Source: Zoroaster sp. YZ-2022 (lineage: Eukaryota; Echinodermata; Asteroidea; Forcipulatida; Zoroasteridae). Taken from it: 64,000 bases of DNA. The stretch spans positions 16,264,485-16,328,484 of the forward strand of contig CM055820.1 of NCBI GenBank assembly GCA_029582265.1. The letters run 5' to 3'. A program made the position numbers and the translations under genes. The notes beneath the pieces were generated by a model that was given only the letters and a program-made list of their open reading frames with translations, was not told the DNA's origin and searched no databases. This document shows, in pieces, positions 47,039 through 60,767 of this stretch. Each line of letters opens with the position of its first letter. The stretch's first letter is position 1.

Positions 47039-47446
47039 TAGAAATTTTTTCCCCCATTTGAAAAATTGAAAGTCCAAAATTTTCCCAACCCTTTTGCTAA
47101 ATTTTTTCCCAAAAAAGTCCCCTTGAAGGATATTGCAGGATTTGGGGGTAGTTAGGGTTAACGGACGTGGAATTTTATTTTTCTTCGGAACATTGCTATT
47201 TTTGCCCGAGGAAAAAGTACAAATGCTTTAAAAATGACACTTTTTCTGAAAAGAATGACTAGTATGTGCCGAAAAATAAAATTTGATGGTGAATCCGTCA
47301 TCAATTCATTTGATACTACTGTTAAACCAAGCTTCTGACAACATTTTGTGGAATAATTCTTGTCAAAATGTCTGTTTCAGGAAAAATGCCGATCAAAACT
47401 TCTGGGTACATTGACACACATTTAAGAACAACAAATCATTACTTGC

Positions 47447-47588
47447 CAAATTTTCACAGTCTACCCCCATGAAACCAGGCGGGCAAATGCATGCCCCGGA
47501 CTCCATCATCTACTTAAACCACCACCCGACGTTCCCACACGGGGGCAATCCTGTTAATGACCGGTGCCCCATTTCCCCTCCGCGCACC
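47447..47588 (-). pseudogene. Tie: Inverted copy of the Tie-like EGF1 exon, frame broken
   Basis: This is the reverse-complement counterpart of 32685-32816. The start (GGTGCGCGGAGGGGAAATGG) and end (TGCATTTGCCCGCCTGG, GGGGGTAGACTGTG) match well. The middle has several insertions and substitutions and is 10 bases longer, so the frame is lost. The splice acceptor and the GC donor are kept. Because the flanking sequence is equally noisy, I suspect poor consensus quality more than true pseudogenisation. Confidence 0.85.
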
Positions 47589-48404
47589 CTGTCAAATAAA
47601 GAAGGACACATGGGTGTGGATGGAATACCAATAATAAATGCTTATGGGTGTGAAAGGTGAGAGTCAACATTCAATTCAACCGAGCGAAAGCCGGTTGAAT
47701 GGAACTAAATCTTTCAACAGCGAATGAAAATATTCTCACCATTGCACCGAATGCAAAACATTCGTGTTGTTTTATATAATCATCCAAGTAGATCTTTGTC
47801 ATGTGATTGGAGGAATAAAACTATAGAATAAACAAAATATATACAAAGATTGTATTCTGGCATCCACTACTTTATTTTTCGGCTTAGGCGCACGGTTTTG
47901 CTCGAATAGTTTGTGTCTTCCCCCAAATCAAGGGGCGTTTGTACTGCTGTGTATATAACTTGCGGATGTGGTCTACCGTGCAATAGATCAAATGGGATGG
48001 AACAAAAATGCACAGTGAATGGAACAAAATGCGGTGAATGGAACCAGAATACATGGTTTTATGACCGGAGCCGTAATGGTTTTTGATTAATGAATACCGC
48101 GTGACACCTGATCACTCCGATTAAATGTCAAGGGGATCTACTTGGGTGTTATATAAAATGTATTAACCACTGAATGGAATTTATTATCGGGAAGAAAAGA
48201 CATCAGAAGGGGGACTTGCCGCATTTTCCCCTTTTTGTTTGTATTTCCGACCAACCGTCCTGGTTCACTTCCAGTTTTGTTCAGAATTAAGTAAAAACCG
48301 TTTCACACCACAGGAAAGTTACCAAAATTAATAGCAAATAGAAAGTAGGCCTGAGTTTTAGGCCAAAAAAAGTCCTCAGTTCCTGGTCTCCGCATATATA
48401 CTCC

Positions 48405-48850
48405 TCAGACATGTCATTAAACGTTTCCCCAAATTTCCCCCAAAAAATGTCTGAATTGTCATGTGTTTTATCAGGACAATTTGTTTCCTCATCTCCCCCA
48501 TAGCAGTTACATTTATACAACCACCTAAACCATATTTGGCTTTAAGTCGCTTCTTTGAAACATCTGATAAACCCATTTCCTGGAAATTCATGTTATTTAT
48601 ATTTTGGTTTTGTTTTCTTAATTTCACTTGCTAATGAGCTGATGCCAAACCAAAAAAACAAACCAAAAATAAATAGCAGTCTCCGGGAAATGTTATCAAG
48701 ATAAAAAGCTGACTTTCTAAATAATATTTGGTTTAGGTGATTTATAAATGTAACTATGAGAATGACTGAGAAAAAGTGACCCTGATAAACACATGACAAT
48801 CAGCTTTGGAAATTGAGGCATTAATGCCTGGAAAAACAACAGCTCCAAAA
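48405..48850. mobile_element. Foldback element, mirror of 31427-31867
   Basis: The same sequence in reverse, with many small differences that degrade arm pairing (for example GAAATGTTATCAAGATAAAA against TTTGTCAGGATGTTTC). Confidence 0.75.
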
Positions 48851-49488
48851 AGGCTGCAAGTGCAGGAAGTGAACTTATGTGGCTGACTTGGCCACAGTGT
48901 CTAGGCTAAACTGGCACCAATACCAATGCTTTGCAAATCATGAGCTCTGTCCACTGTGAACAAACAAAAGTAAGGTGGGCTCCAATTCTGCTGTTTTTAA
49001 ACTTGTTTATTTGCTTTGAGGGATAAGGGGGTGGTAACTGATAAAAACAAATGTGACACACATTTTAGATTTTATCATATAAATAACATGTGATCTCCAG
49101 GAAATTTTTGTCAGGATGTTTCAAAGCGACTTAAAATAAATATATGGTTTAGGTGGTTCCGTTGGTTAGAGTGATTTTTAATTCGTCGAACGAATGTAGA
49201 GGATATCCTTAACCCATTGCCTTATTAACATGGTCCATTATTTTTTCCGGGGAGCTGAGGAAAAGTCGCAGCATGGGAACAGTGGTCTGACGGACTTCTC
49301 CAAAACTTTACGGTCTTGTTGACCATAACACTGCTGATTGAGAAGCTTCCTCAATACCAGAGGTCCGTGGGGCCCAGGATTATTTCTAAAATCCCTACTC
49401 ATCAACACTAGGTAACCTAAATTCTCTGGATTTGAGGATAGGGTGAACAATGCCTTAAACTTGGGTTAACTTTTTGAACCACCCTGTA
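48851..49488. other. Mirror of 30771-31426 (LINE RT fragment and mariner-like end)
   Basis: TTAACTTTTTGAACCACCCTG at 49468-49488 is the mirrored mariner-like end. The RT fragment is frame-broken here. Confidence 0.7.
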
Positions 49489-49960
49489 TTATGACACGGA
49501 TAGTGTGTCTCCAGTTAGTCGGGACAGACTGGGAAACCCAGAGTGAGAGATTTCTTGGGTGGGGTTGACCAATGAAATTGATTCAAATAATCACATCGTT
49601 GCATTTGTTCTGGTGGACCCAATAACTATGCTTACAAGTTGTGCAAGCCTGATATATGTGGTAAAGGTGGATACTTGACACATTGTAAAGGTTAGAGGCA
49701 GTACCTTGAATTATCGCAATCAATCTGTTGTTAATTTTATTTTGATATTCCACATGGTCCCTGAAGACGGTCCAAATAAAGTTCAAGTGATAGATCCTTA
49801 TAAAATATGCAGAAACAAGAAAACAATGAATATGAAACCCAATGAATAGAGACCAAGAAAAAAAAAGAAAAACTATCAGGTGGTTTTTACACAGAAAAGG
49901 GGTTTACAAATTGAAAATGTTGACACCGTTCCGCTTGGGTATTGAGTCACCCATGCTCAT
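49489..49960 (+). pseudogene. Mirror of the Polinton-type DNA polymerase B fragment
   Basis: TATTATGACACGGATAGTGT at 49489 on gives the same YDTDS motif on the plus strand. The frame breaks several times downstream through small indels. Confidence 0.65.
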
Positions 49961-51914
49961 ACATTTCTCGCGGTATTTAAATACTCGTAGGTCTACATAA
50001 TAATCATTTGTATTAAGAAGATTACTGCATTATATAATTTCACTTGTCATTTTCTGAATGTGCATTCCGTACATTATTTGACGAGAGTTTTTTGATTTTT
50101 TGTTTTGTTTTGTTTTGCCACTATTATTATTGAGTGTGCAATATGATATAAAAATAATCATTAACCGTTACTTGATATATTATGTTCTCCCTGTTTTCTG
50201 TAATCTCACTTAATGACAGTCGAGACACGAGTTGTGCGATAAGGTTCTTTTCCATACATTTTCATGGGTTGATTGACATTCTTAAATTAACACCAATTTA
50301 AGTTTCAGCTATGATCAATAGCGTAACCTCTCTAAAGTCAGATTAAATTGATATAAATGAATGGTGATTGTATTGTATTAAACAATTGCTGAATAAATAT
50401 TGTGTTTATTTAGTGATCCCAGGCCAAATAGATGTTGTTCTGGTTCTCATTCAAGACCAAAAAAGGCACACTTCACTCCGAAAAATAAATTTATTGGCAT
50501 AAAATATTTTCTATCGTACTTTTGCCCACAAAACCAATCTGAAAAGTAATCAGTGCCTAATTTCCCGTCTACCTGTTATTAATTAGAAAAGAAAGACCCT
50601 GTTATTATTTGCACTTGTAGTTACTCATAAAAGCGTTTAAACAGGGAGTCAATTAGCTGGGGGAATGGCTATGTAGCCCAGTGCGATCTATATTCCATTG
50701 TCAAAATGACTTTAAAATGAGTTTACAAAACACGTTTAAAGTATGCATGTGGTAGAGATACTAAATAAACGGGCTTAATTAGTATGGCTCGACTGAATAA
50801 GTTATCTTTACAATATATATTATATATAGTTATATTGATGTTTCTACAAGTAAATTCTAATTCAAGCAAGCATTTATTATATGAATCCAAATAAAGCATA
50901 CTCAAAACCTTGTACAAGTCAAGACGATTTATTTGATGATTTGGACAGCCCATGTTGTTGTTACGGCGACGTCCGGTGTTTGACCTAGCCCCCTCAGTAG
51001 GGCAACATGGTGGGACAAGTTGAAACAATTAAGGACTTCCCCCTCATAGTACATCATTGCATCATGAAAAGGTCCTGGGTATACGCATGGACTCGTTACT
51101 CGACCTATTGAGTCCAATCTCTATGACTGCATACCGGATTAACAGGGTTAACTTACTTAACGTTTTTAATACTTGAAATTATGTTTCAAAGCTGAATGTG
51201 AAAGTTTAGTCGTTTTCTACTGCCATTTGTAGGAAAAAGTTAGATTCCGCATACAGTGTATACATGGAATTAAGAACCTTCCCATCAGTTGGGTCTGTGT
51301 TTTGCGCCCTTAAATAGTTCTCATTGTAACAAAAGCACCCCAATTCATGTTTATCACCTGGTCCGAATTAAATACCAATAATAGTTATAAATCAACCCCG
51401 ACGAAAAAAGTGTTATTGGTTTTCCCTGTTAGATTGTTCCCAGTGCCCACAAATGGATGTGATCATGATTCTCAACCGTCGAATTTTTTAACCATCAGTT
51501 TTGGCAATTGTGCAAATACTTGTTTTATAAATCAAGTAAAACAACGTTGTGTAGGCCTTCATTACATGTCTGATGCTGATAATATCAATATTTTTCACAC
51601 AGTGTCTTTTGTAAAAAATTTTTCCCTTTTTTTTTTAATCGAACAAATGAGTGTAACAGGTCTTGTAAGGTTTTAATTTGATGAGTAAATGCTATTTGTT
51701 TTCTGTCTTGTAAGCCATTTGCCTGCATAATTCGGATATACAGTTTCCCGGTATATTAGTTTCGGTTAATTAATAATATATAATTCATAATTCGGTTACA
51801 TAAGAAGTGACCCTAAGTTGTTAAGTTAAAAAGCTGTAAAAAGGATATAGTTTCAAATAATATTATTAATTGTATTGTATTATATTTTATCGGGAACAAA
51901 CCTCTTTACCCGTT
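49961..51914. other. Mirror of 28381-30349, nothing recognised
   Basis: Matches the left arm with frequent small indels. No features beyond those noted there. Confidence 0.6.
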
Positions 51915-52265
51915 TAATAATAATAATAATCGCACTCAAAGTGTTTACAAAACATACTCTTTCATTTTGGTTACAAAGAAAAATATATGTTGGCAGCCAA
52001 TTGGTAAGAGTTAAATCATATGGAAATTCTACTGTCTTTCTTTATATTTAAAATTCAAAGTGATCATTTTGTTTTGATAATATCAGCAAACATACATTTC
52101 CTAAAGTCAACATGTAGTGAACAATAAAAATAGATTTTTCTGATTTCTGATTCAACATCAGGTGACAACGTGGGCAAATTCTCTGACTGGAATCTTGACC
52201 AAATTTAAATTTTCCATGTTTTAATAAACAGCTTGTGTAAAGAGCATCTAAAATGGGTTGGAACA
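51915..52265 (-). pseudogene. Mirror of the LINE 3' fragment
   Basis: The minus strand reads LLKHGKFKFGQDSSQRICPR with further breaks. A TAA tract is at 51917-51931. Confidence 0.55.
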
Positions 52266-53247
52266 AAAGGAATGACGGTATGATGAATTATTAACCTGAC
52301 ACAAATATAACTCAAACTTATTTTTACAGTACATTTTTAGAAAGTCCGAAGCTTGTTGTTTCACTCTGGTTAGGATTAAATTCTGGACTCATATGTATAT
52401 TATCAGACCAGTTAGAAATGAACAAGTTACAGTTAATAAAGATAAACATTCATTTTATGCAGAACACTTATTTGTACTTTACATACTGAAATACCAAATG
52501 AAGCAGTAGAGGACTCACTATAATAAATAAAAAACTAAATAAATAATTAAAAACACGCTGGGTATATACATGTAGATAAAGTCAACTGGCCATTTTATCA
52601 TAAATTATTCCAGTTAAATAGACACCAAAAATATAATGTCACAATCCTTCTTGGTCTGCTCCATGAGAATCTCCTGGTTGGCGACAATTTTCATTTGGGA
52701 AATATCCTGTTGTGAATATCTACATGTATTCACATGTAATTTGGGCCGCACGTCACGGTGCCAGTCGGGTCACTATAACGGTTTTTCGATAGTAGCTACA
52801 AGGAAGAACTTACGTATCGGTATGTACGGACTTGTTTGATCCTTTACCAGGACATTGTCCAGCGGTACGACCCGTGATAAAATAACACTAAAAATACAGC
52901 GGAAATAGCAGACATTACAAAGATGGGTAGTAGGTAAACATTATATAATTGTCAGGTTGTAACAAGAGCAAACATTATAATTGTCAAGTTGTAGTAAGGA
53001 CATACATCAATATTGTCAGGTTGTGGCAAGAACAGACATTATAATTGCTATACTTAATGAGCGCTCTCTACCAAGGGACAATATCCTTGGTGCGACCCGT
53101 GCTATAAATAACTTTTCATCTGGCGGAAATAGCAGACATTATAATTGTCCAAGGGTTTTGGCAGAGCAGACATTATAATTGTCGATTGTATGTAAGCAGC
53201 AGACATCAAATTGTCAATAAAACGGTGAGAAATCTGACCATCATCAT
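52266..53247. repeat. Mirror of 27063-28029, satellite-like units included
   Basis: GGACATTGTCCAGCGGTACG, ACCCGTGATA and ATAATTGTCARGTTGTA words recur at 52850-53220 as in the left arm, with many indels. Confidence 0.65.
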
Positions 53248-54087
53248 CAGAGAATGCCACTGCGTTGGCTAAAAAAAAAACCGGGGAAATTGTACATCAT
53301 TGTGACCAAATAGCCGGGCAAAACGTCGCAAAGCGTAACGGTGTATCGACCCGGGGTGCAGCTCATGAATTTAGCCTTTTTTCCCGACCTTTTGGTAGAC
53401 TCTCTGTCGCTACTACAGAATAAATGTTACATTTATTTTAACCTTCGCCTCAATTGATATTGACTGTCCGTTTCTTTTGCAGAACCTTGAATTTTTTCCA
53501 TCTTTGAATTGTCCCGAAGGGAGTGGCCTCACTCTTCCTCCATGCTTTGACAAATTTACGAAAACCAAGTTTCAATGCGTATCCTTCAGCATGTACATGT
53601 AATTGTTGAACCCAACTCGTCCTGCCCTGGTCTCAGATGGCCCATGTGACCAGGACTTGGTTTTGGGTACCCGGCGAGTAATGTAGGAGTATTTGATGGG
53701 AGACTGCGATCAGAAACCACCGACGCATGAAATCATAGACTTGATTTTCAAGGCTGTGTTGATACTTCGCTTACCACTACAGCATACATACGAAGACGAA
53801 CCAGGTTCATCGTGCGCTCGTTACATACACTTCCACGTAAGTCGGCAGGCGTTCGCGGGATAGCCTCGAAATCAAAACTGCTGAAGTACTGCTGCGCTGC
53901 TATAAATACCGTCGAGCTCTCAGAGACATGAAAAAAAAAAAATAATAACAAAATTTCCGTTTCCTTTTTTTTTCCTCCGGTCTTTTTATGAATGGACGGC
54001 CGGAAAAAAACGGATTTTGGGGAGATTTAAAAAAATTCTAAAAAAACGAATTCGGTTTTAAACCGGAAGAAATTAGTGGCATCTCTG
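53248..54087. mobile_element. Mirror of the hAT-like element 26253-27062
   Basis: The ends CAGAGAATGCCACTGCG and GTGGCATCTCTG are kept. The interior is noisy. Confidence 0.65.
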
Positions 54088-54919
54088 CATCATTAAAGTG
54101 GCAGTCACTGACGTCATACTTGCCAAAACCCACCACTCTCTTCGCGTGGCGCCTTAACACTACTCCTTTAAGTGGTTGCACATTTTTCCCTCACACTCAC
54201 ACACTCATTTTTTTCCACATTTTTTGGTCCACAAACGAGAATTTTTTGCAGGCATTATACAATTTGTCAAGTTGTTGTTAAGGGTGCAGACATTTATAAT
54301 TGTCATACTTAATACGCTCCTCTGCCAAGGGCATTTGTCCAGCAGTACGACCCGTGATATAACCTAACGCAACTTTAAATACCAGGGAAAAATTATTGAA
54401 CATTATAATTGTCAAGTTATGGTAGGTAAACGTTATATTTATTTGTCGGGTTGTTGCAAGGTAAACATTATAATTGTCAAAGGTTGTAGTTGAGAATTGC
54501 AGACATTATAATTGTCTTTTCTCGCTCCTCTACCCAAAGGACATTGTTCCGAGTGGGTAGGCCCTGACGACCCGTGATATAACCAACGCTAAAATACGGG
54601 GAATTTGTAGACATTATAATTGTCAAGGTTGTATTTAAGAGAGTAAACGTTATATTTGTCGGGTTGTAGCAAGAGCAGACATCAAAAATTATTATTATTA
54701 TCATAGTTATGCATATGACTTTATGTAGATATTTTATTGTTATTTTTTCTATGAAGCCATTTAACCGTACATACATTAGGTTTTATTTAATGAAGGACCT
54801 TTTTAAAATAACAGTGTAGTTAGTATTTTTCAAACCTAACAATACACAACATTTTATACAGGTTGAGTTATATGAAGTTAATGGGTGTAACTTGTGTAGT
54901 TATATAGATTTTGTTTTAA

Positions 54920-54921
<2 letters not shown>
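54088..54921. repeat. Mirror of the satellite block 25419-26252
   Basis: Same words in reverse complement; unit borders are blurred by indels. Confidence 0.65.
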
Positions 54922-54955
<34 letters not shown>

Positions 54956-56935
54956 GCATTTATATATAGCGCTCTTACACGACTGAAAGGTATCACAGCG
55001 CTTTACAAAATGGATCAACTTAATAATTTCTGAAATTAACAGTGAATAAAATGAGATGTAATTCTAAAATTAACAGTGAATAAAATAAGATGTACAACAA
55101 AGCTAAAATAAATGAGTCTTAAGTTTACTTTTAAACATCTGAAGTTCACTAGTATGACGAATATCTGATGGGAGATTGTTCCACAGATTTGGCGCAAAAG
55201 CAAAGAAAACCTTATTTGCAGAACAAAGATGAGTGCAGGGTTTACAGAGCATCTTTGGTCAGAACTAGAGCGAAGTCCACTACGGTTGGGTTGGTATAGC
55301 GAGATAAGCTCGCATAGATAAGATGGTGCATTATAAAGGCAATTAAAAGTAATAGTCATAATTTTAAAATCGATACGTTTTGTACAGGTAGCCAATGAAG
55401 CTGTTGGAGGCGGAGATACATGGTCGAAACTTTTGTCTTGAATATGAGTTTAGCTGAAGTCTTTTAATTTCTTTGGCTGATGAACCTATGAGAAGTGAGT
55501 TAGCGTAGTCAAGTCGAGCAGTTACTTAAAACACACGGACTGCATGGGGTGGCATGTGGTATCATCAATGAACATTCTGATACGTGATAAATTACGAAGA
55601 TGAAAATTAACAGACTTACAAATTGATGATACATGATGGGACATGTTCATTTGCACTATCAAATTCTACTCAAGATTCCTTATAGTTTGGATGGTTTGAT
55701 AATAGTTTTACCTATGGTAAAAGAGATATCTGAAAACTTATGCAAAATATTGGGATTGGCAGCAATAAAAATTCGGTTTTGTCATCATTGAAGTAGCATT
55801 TTTAGACATCCATGATTTGATTTCCGAAATGCATTTAGATAAAAGTGGAAATTGCGCGATCTGATTCACCGGGTATTCGAGGGATCAACATTAATGTATA
55901 ACTGAGTGTCATCTGCATAAAAATGGGCTTTGATACCAGGGTAGCGTGTGATGATATCATACATAGGTTGAGTATAAAGAAGGAACATCTGAGGTCCGAC
56001 ACATTGAGCCTTGGGGGGCAAACCGTGAAGAAAGAACCTTGGGATCAGAAAATTCATTGGCGATCCTAACTCATGTTCGATTATTAAGGTAGGATTTGAA
56101 CCAGGCAATAACGTTATTCTTGAAACCAAATACATGTGATAATCTATGTAACAAAACATCATAATCAATTGTGTCAAAAGCAGCAGACAGATCCCAACAA
56201 CACCACGAAAAACAGCCTGCCGATTGTCAAAAGCTTGGATGATGTCACTCTTAACTTTCAACGAGGGCTGTCTCCGTGCTGTGATTGGGTCTGTAAGCAG
56301 ATTGGACCTTACAATACAAGTCATTACTACCGATATAATCTGATATTTGCAACAAAACAGCTTTCTCAATTAATTTAGAAAGAAAAGCAGTATTGGAAAC
56401 GAACTGTAATTCTTTAAGATATCCTTATCCAGGGTGGGCTTCTTCAACAATGGGGTAACCACCGCATCCTTGAGTACTGTGGAAGGTCCTGTGGACAATG
56501 ACATATTAGCTATAGAAGTAAATATGGGCAGGAGTGTGGTCAAAGTTGTGTTTAACGAGCCAAGTGGGAAGGATCCAACGTGCAGGATTTATTAGGAGAT
56601 TTCTTAATTATTTTCGAAATTTCAGCTTCGTTAATTGTTCTAAATTCACTTATTTCAGGAGCAATTGCATTATGGGGAGGTGGGGTATAATCTGTCTAGG
56701 ATGAGTTAATTGTGTTCCGGATTTTGACAATTTTGTCTTCAAAGTAATTACTAAACTTTTCATAAGATTTTAAATGAAATGGTACATGGAAGTGGTGAAA
56801 CCTTTCAGTTGAGCAGAGTATTTAAAGTTTTGAAAACAATTTTAGTATTGGCAGTGGATAGCTGCTCAGTGTAATACTTAGATTTAACAGAATGTACAAG
56901 TTTCGAAAATCGGTGAATGACAAATTTGTCGCACT
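54922..56935 (-). mobile_element. Mirror of the CR1/L2-like LINE, frame heavily broken
   Basis: AAT tail at 54923-54951. On the minus strand motif C (FYADDTQLY) is at about 55910, and motif B is split. Most frame breaks are one-base changes not shared with the left-arm copy. The C-terminal region reads YLCELISLYQPNRSGLRS at about 55270-55325. Confidence 0.85.
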
Positions 56936-57715
56936 ATTCGCAAGATTGAATGTGAAACTTTCGGTTGTCATCCTGTCGGTGTCAATTAGCGGTAAACGCA
57001 CTTATTTAGAGGGGTATTTTGTAAACACCTAATGATGTTAGACCATCTTTTCTACATGTTTAGACGTGGTGGTGCACGACTTCATACCTTCATTGCATAC
57101 GTTGTGCTAATACAGTCTTGACCACAGTCACTATACGTGTTGTTTGTGTGAACGTACAAAGGGCACGGGCCTGTTCAAACACCGAACCATGCGTGCGACA
57201 GTGTTCAGTCTATGGACTCGTACATTATTGAACCAGTAAGTGTAGACATCATAATTGTCATACTTAATGCGCACCCATCTACCAAGGACATTGTCCAGAG
57301 GTACGACCCGTAATATAATTAACGCTTAAATACAAAGGAAATTTCACCACTTCGTGGCAAAATAACAGACAGACCTTTACAAGTCTGACGGACGTAACGG
57401 TTTCCGCCAGTACACTATCGTGAAACTTTCCTTAAATATTAATTAATTAATTAATTAATTAATCTCTCTGTACTGCGAGGATAGATGTCGTCGCTTCGCG
57501 CCTCCGACTGGCGTCAACAATAACGGTTTCCGCCATGCCGGTACACAATCGTGAAACATCATTTCACCACTTCGTGAAATAAGTATGACGTCACGGACGT
57601 CATGCCAAAAACCCGCCCTCTCGCGCTAGCGCGCTAACACTACTCAACGCAAGTTTGCATTTTGCACCACACTCATTTTGCATTTCCCTCCACCAACGGG
57701 GTCCGAAAAAGCGCT

Positions 57716-57910
57716 TCATATGCTACTGTTTAGGTTACACTTGCTGATAAAGATATTATGATTAGAAGCAAGTAAAGCAATTATTTCGTCATAATTAAGT
57801 CCTAAACTAAAGTAACGCCTGATCAAATGCAGACTCCGTGCGTCCGAAGCCGCCGCAGCCATAGATGATGATGGCTTCCGGAAATCGAACATCCGCTTCA
57901 AAAAAGACAA
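57716..57910 (-). CDS. 64-codon frame, identical to 22415-22609
   Basis: Same protein frame (MSFLKRMFDFRKPSSS... LIRRYFSLGLNYDEIIALLA) with no base difference across 195 positions. See the left-arm entry for the possible integrase-like HTH reading. Confidence 0.35.
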   Translation of the reverse strand: MSFLKRMFDFRKPSSSMAAAASDARSLHLIRRYFSLGLNYDEIIALLASNHNIFISKCNLNSSI

Positions 57911-58370
57911 AAATAAAGCTGCTTGAAAATAAAAATAACTGCTCTTGAAAGTAAAAATAACTGCTCTCGAAAATAAAAATAACTGCTCTCGAAAATAAAA
58001 ATAACTGCTCTCGAAAATATAAATAACTGCTCTCGAAAATAAAAATAACTGCTCTCGAAAATAAAAATAACTGCTCTCGAAAATAAAAATAACTGCTCTC
58101 GAAAATAAAAATAACTGCTCTCGAAAATATAAATAACTGCTCTTGAAAATAAAAATAACTGCTCTCGAAAAATATAAATAGCGGTAAAACCGAAAGTTAC
58201 TAAAAATAGACTGCGCGTCCTATGGCCTTTGTGAAACGGGGCCATTCCGCTATCTGTAATCGTTGTTGTACATAATTTGTTTCGTAAAGATCCCGAAAAT
58301 AAAAATAACTGCTTTCGAAAATAAAAATAACTGCTCTCGAAACTAAAAATAACTGCTCTCGAAAAAAAAA
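57900..58370. repeat. Mirror of the 22-bp tandem array
   Basis: Units AAAATAAAAATAACTGCTCT plus CG, about eleven at 57925-58175 and three at 58290-58365. The 21-base unit of the left arm is not seen here. Confidence 0.9.
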
Positions 58371-58694
58371 TGACGATGGCACTAATGGGCTTTTGAAGGA
58401 AATAGCTCGCAATTTCCGCCTTGAATTCTGCATTAAATTTTCTATTGTTTGTGATGATAAGTATGATTATTATTATGTTGCAGATGAACTGTTCTTACCA
58501 GTATGTATGGATGGAAATAAAACAAACAAATAAGCAGACAAAGTAACTCGCCCTATTGACTTCCAACCAATAGCTGCCTTCCATCCCATTGATCCGAATT
58601 TCGGACTAATGGGAATATCAGAATATGAACAGTTTCCCTTACAACACTATGAATTTTGAAGTGCGAATGAAAAGTTGCACCGTCACAAACCCAC

Positions 58695-58967
58695 CTCTGA
58701 CAATGAGACGCATGAAGCCTCCAAGGGACCGGTTTGACGAGGGGTAAACCTCGTATATACCAGCGTCTTCCATCCGTACGCTGCCAATTACGTACTGCTC
58801 CTCATCGGAGTCGGAGAGCAGGCTGCCCGGGTCCAACGCGTCTTCGACCCCGTTGAATGACCACCGAGCGGTGTCAGACGATTGCCGGTGTCCTGTCTTT
58901 GACATAACGATATTGACTTGATCGCCCAGACTGACCGTCACGGTGAGACGCTCTGGCTGGATTAAAG
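58695..58967 (-). CDS. Tie: Inverted copy of the Tie-like Ig2 exon
   Basis: An intact 273-base phase 1-1 exon with acceptor TTTTACAG and donor G|GTGGGT. It differs from 21371-21643 at 13 bases: 6 synonymous and 7 replacement (S to N, R to H, A to G, N to D, T to S, L to Q, R to L). The donor side of the intron has about 10 extra bases (GGGTTTGTGACG region). It reads as a second allele; a recent duplicate exon in inverted orientation cannot be excluded. Confidence 0.85.
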
Positions 58968-59203
58968 CTGTAAAACAGAGACAAATTAATAATAATAATT
59001 ATTATGTAAATCTGTGGTATTATTAGTGTCGAATCCATGCGACTCTTAATATGATTTCTTATTATCCCTTATTATCCCAAATCTCTGGGGAAGAACATAT
59101 TCTACCATCATCTCTGCCCTCACATATTCACATTATACCACTGTGTGGAGAGAAGCATGTATTACTCAATGTGTCTTGCATATTCCCATAATTATTTACA
59201 ATA

Positions 59204-59803
59204 TACAGGGTGTCCCCATAAAAAGTATACCGAGATAAAAATTACTGTAATGGCAAAACTACTTTATATATGGGAAAGAGAAATATATCTCTAGAAAGGG
59301 CAGAATGTCCTCTTTGCAATGGTATACAGCTTGTGATGTTATTGACACAGATGAGTGAACAAATTAGGCAGATGTTAAGGGTACTGAAAGCAGGACTGTG
59401 ACAAGTTTGCATATTTGAATAACAAAAGGTCCAAAAGCATTTTTAAAACCTGCACATTAAACTTTTGAGATAAGTAGCAAAAACAAAGCAGATTACATTG
59501 TTTTAGGTACATTCCTTGTTTTCAAGAATGTGTTGAAAAAACAAAGGCATTTGGTATTCTGCACACTTGCATGGTTGAGATTTGTTGTTCAAATATGCAA
59601 ACTTGTCACAGTCCTGCTTTCAAGTACCATAACATCTGTCTAATTTGTTCACTCACCTGTGTCAATAACATCACAAGCTGTATACCATTGCAAAGAGGAC
59701 ATTCTACCCTTTCTAGAGATATATTTCTCTTTCCCATATATAAAGTAGTTTTGCCATTACAGTAATTTTGATCTCGGTATACTTTTTATGGGGACACCCT
59801 GTA
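59204..59803. mobile_element. Mariner-like long-TIR MITE, present only in the right arm
   Basis: The 596-base element (59206-59801) begins CAGGGTGTCCCCATAAAAAG and ends with its exact reverse complement. The inverted repeats run about 235 bases with few mismatches. TA flanks both ends (59204-59205, 59802-59803). The left arm at about 21135 has the empty site with a single TA (ACAATGTATATTGT). No transposase frame. Confidence 0.92.
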
Positions 59804-59894
59804 CATTGTACATTATATTCACATTATACATTATTCATGTAATAAATTAATTTATATTCATGTAATAAATTCATGTATAATTCGGAGTCTTATT

Positions 59895-60120
59895 AGTGTC
59901 AAATCCATGTCACTCTTAATGTGATTTATTATTATCCCTTATCGCTAATCTCTGGGGAAGAACACATATTCTACCGCCATCTCTGCTCTCACATATTCAC
60001 ATTATACCACTGTGTAGAGAGAAGCTTGCTCAATGACACAGGTACCACGACCCTTCCAAGTGAGATTCGAACCTACATTCTGATGACTCAAAGTCTAGTC
60101 TAGTCCACTCGGCGCTAGAC
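59895..60120 (-). repeat. Mirror of the second SINE family copy
   Basis: Matches 20290-20520 closely, including GAGATTCGAACCTACATTC. The dimeric SINE that follows in the left arm is absent here. Confidence 0.75.
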
Positions 60121-60767
60121 ACAAACTCGTTTACTATGACTGGCCTACGTGATTTCTTACATGTACATGTACATGTCCATTCCTTACATGTACAAATTGT
60201 ACACGTACTGTGCATGTCCATCAACCTACACTCTAATAACGGGTTACGGTTAAAAAACTATACACCATTGGTGTTCATATTTTGGCAATTCGTCCAATAT
60301 AAGGACCTTGGGAGTAAAAAGTATACGCCACTGGTGTAACATATTTCGACCTCTCTGTAAAAATTACACTTGACAACGAAAGCCCGATGTCATTTTCATG
60401 CATTCCTGTTTTTCTGCCGTAATTATGTAGCAACGGCTGTAATGTAGGTTTTCGAGAAAAATCATTTTGTTTACGGAAACTGACTAAACACTCCGGTCTC
60501 TGGTTTTGTGCGCGGTTGACCTACTTTCAACTTAACGACAATGTTATTTTGCCTGAGTGAATGGTATAAACATTATTTTCTTACTTGGCACAACCTGTAA
60601 GTGGTGGGGCTGTACGTGTTGATGTCCTGTTACTGAAAAATAGTTGCTATGAGATAAAAGGCGGTCCTTAAACTGGTAATATAAAATTGGTGATATAAAG
60701 GGTGGAGCCCCTTGACAACACTTGGTTTCCTGTGCATTCAGGGCCTTTGTACAACTATTGGTAATTG
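60121..60767. other. Mirror of 19645-20289, nothing recognised
   Basis: Includes the TACATGTACATGTAC-rich patch (60160-60200). Confidence 0.5.

Noticed and set aside
46507..47112. Open frames of unknown residues
   Set aside because: They arise only because the 500-N gap contains no stop codons.
47469..47660. New plus-strand gene opposite the EGF1 copy
   Set aside because: It is antisense to the mirrored Tie exon and exists only because of local indels.
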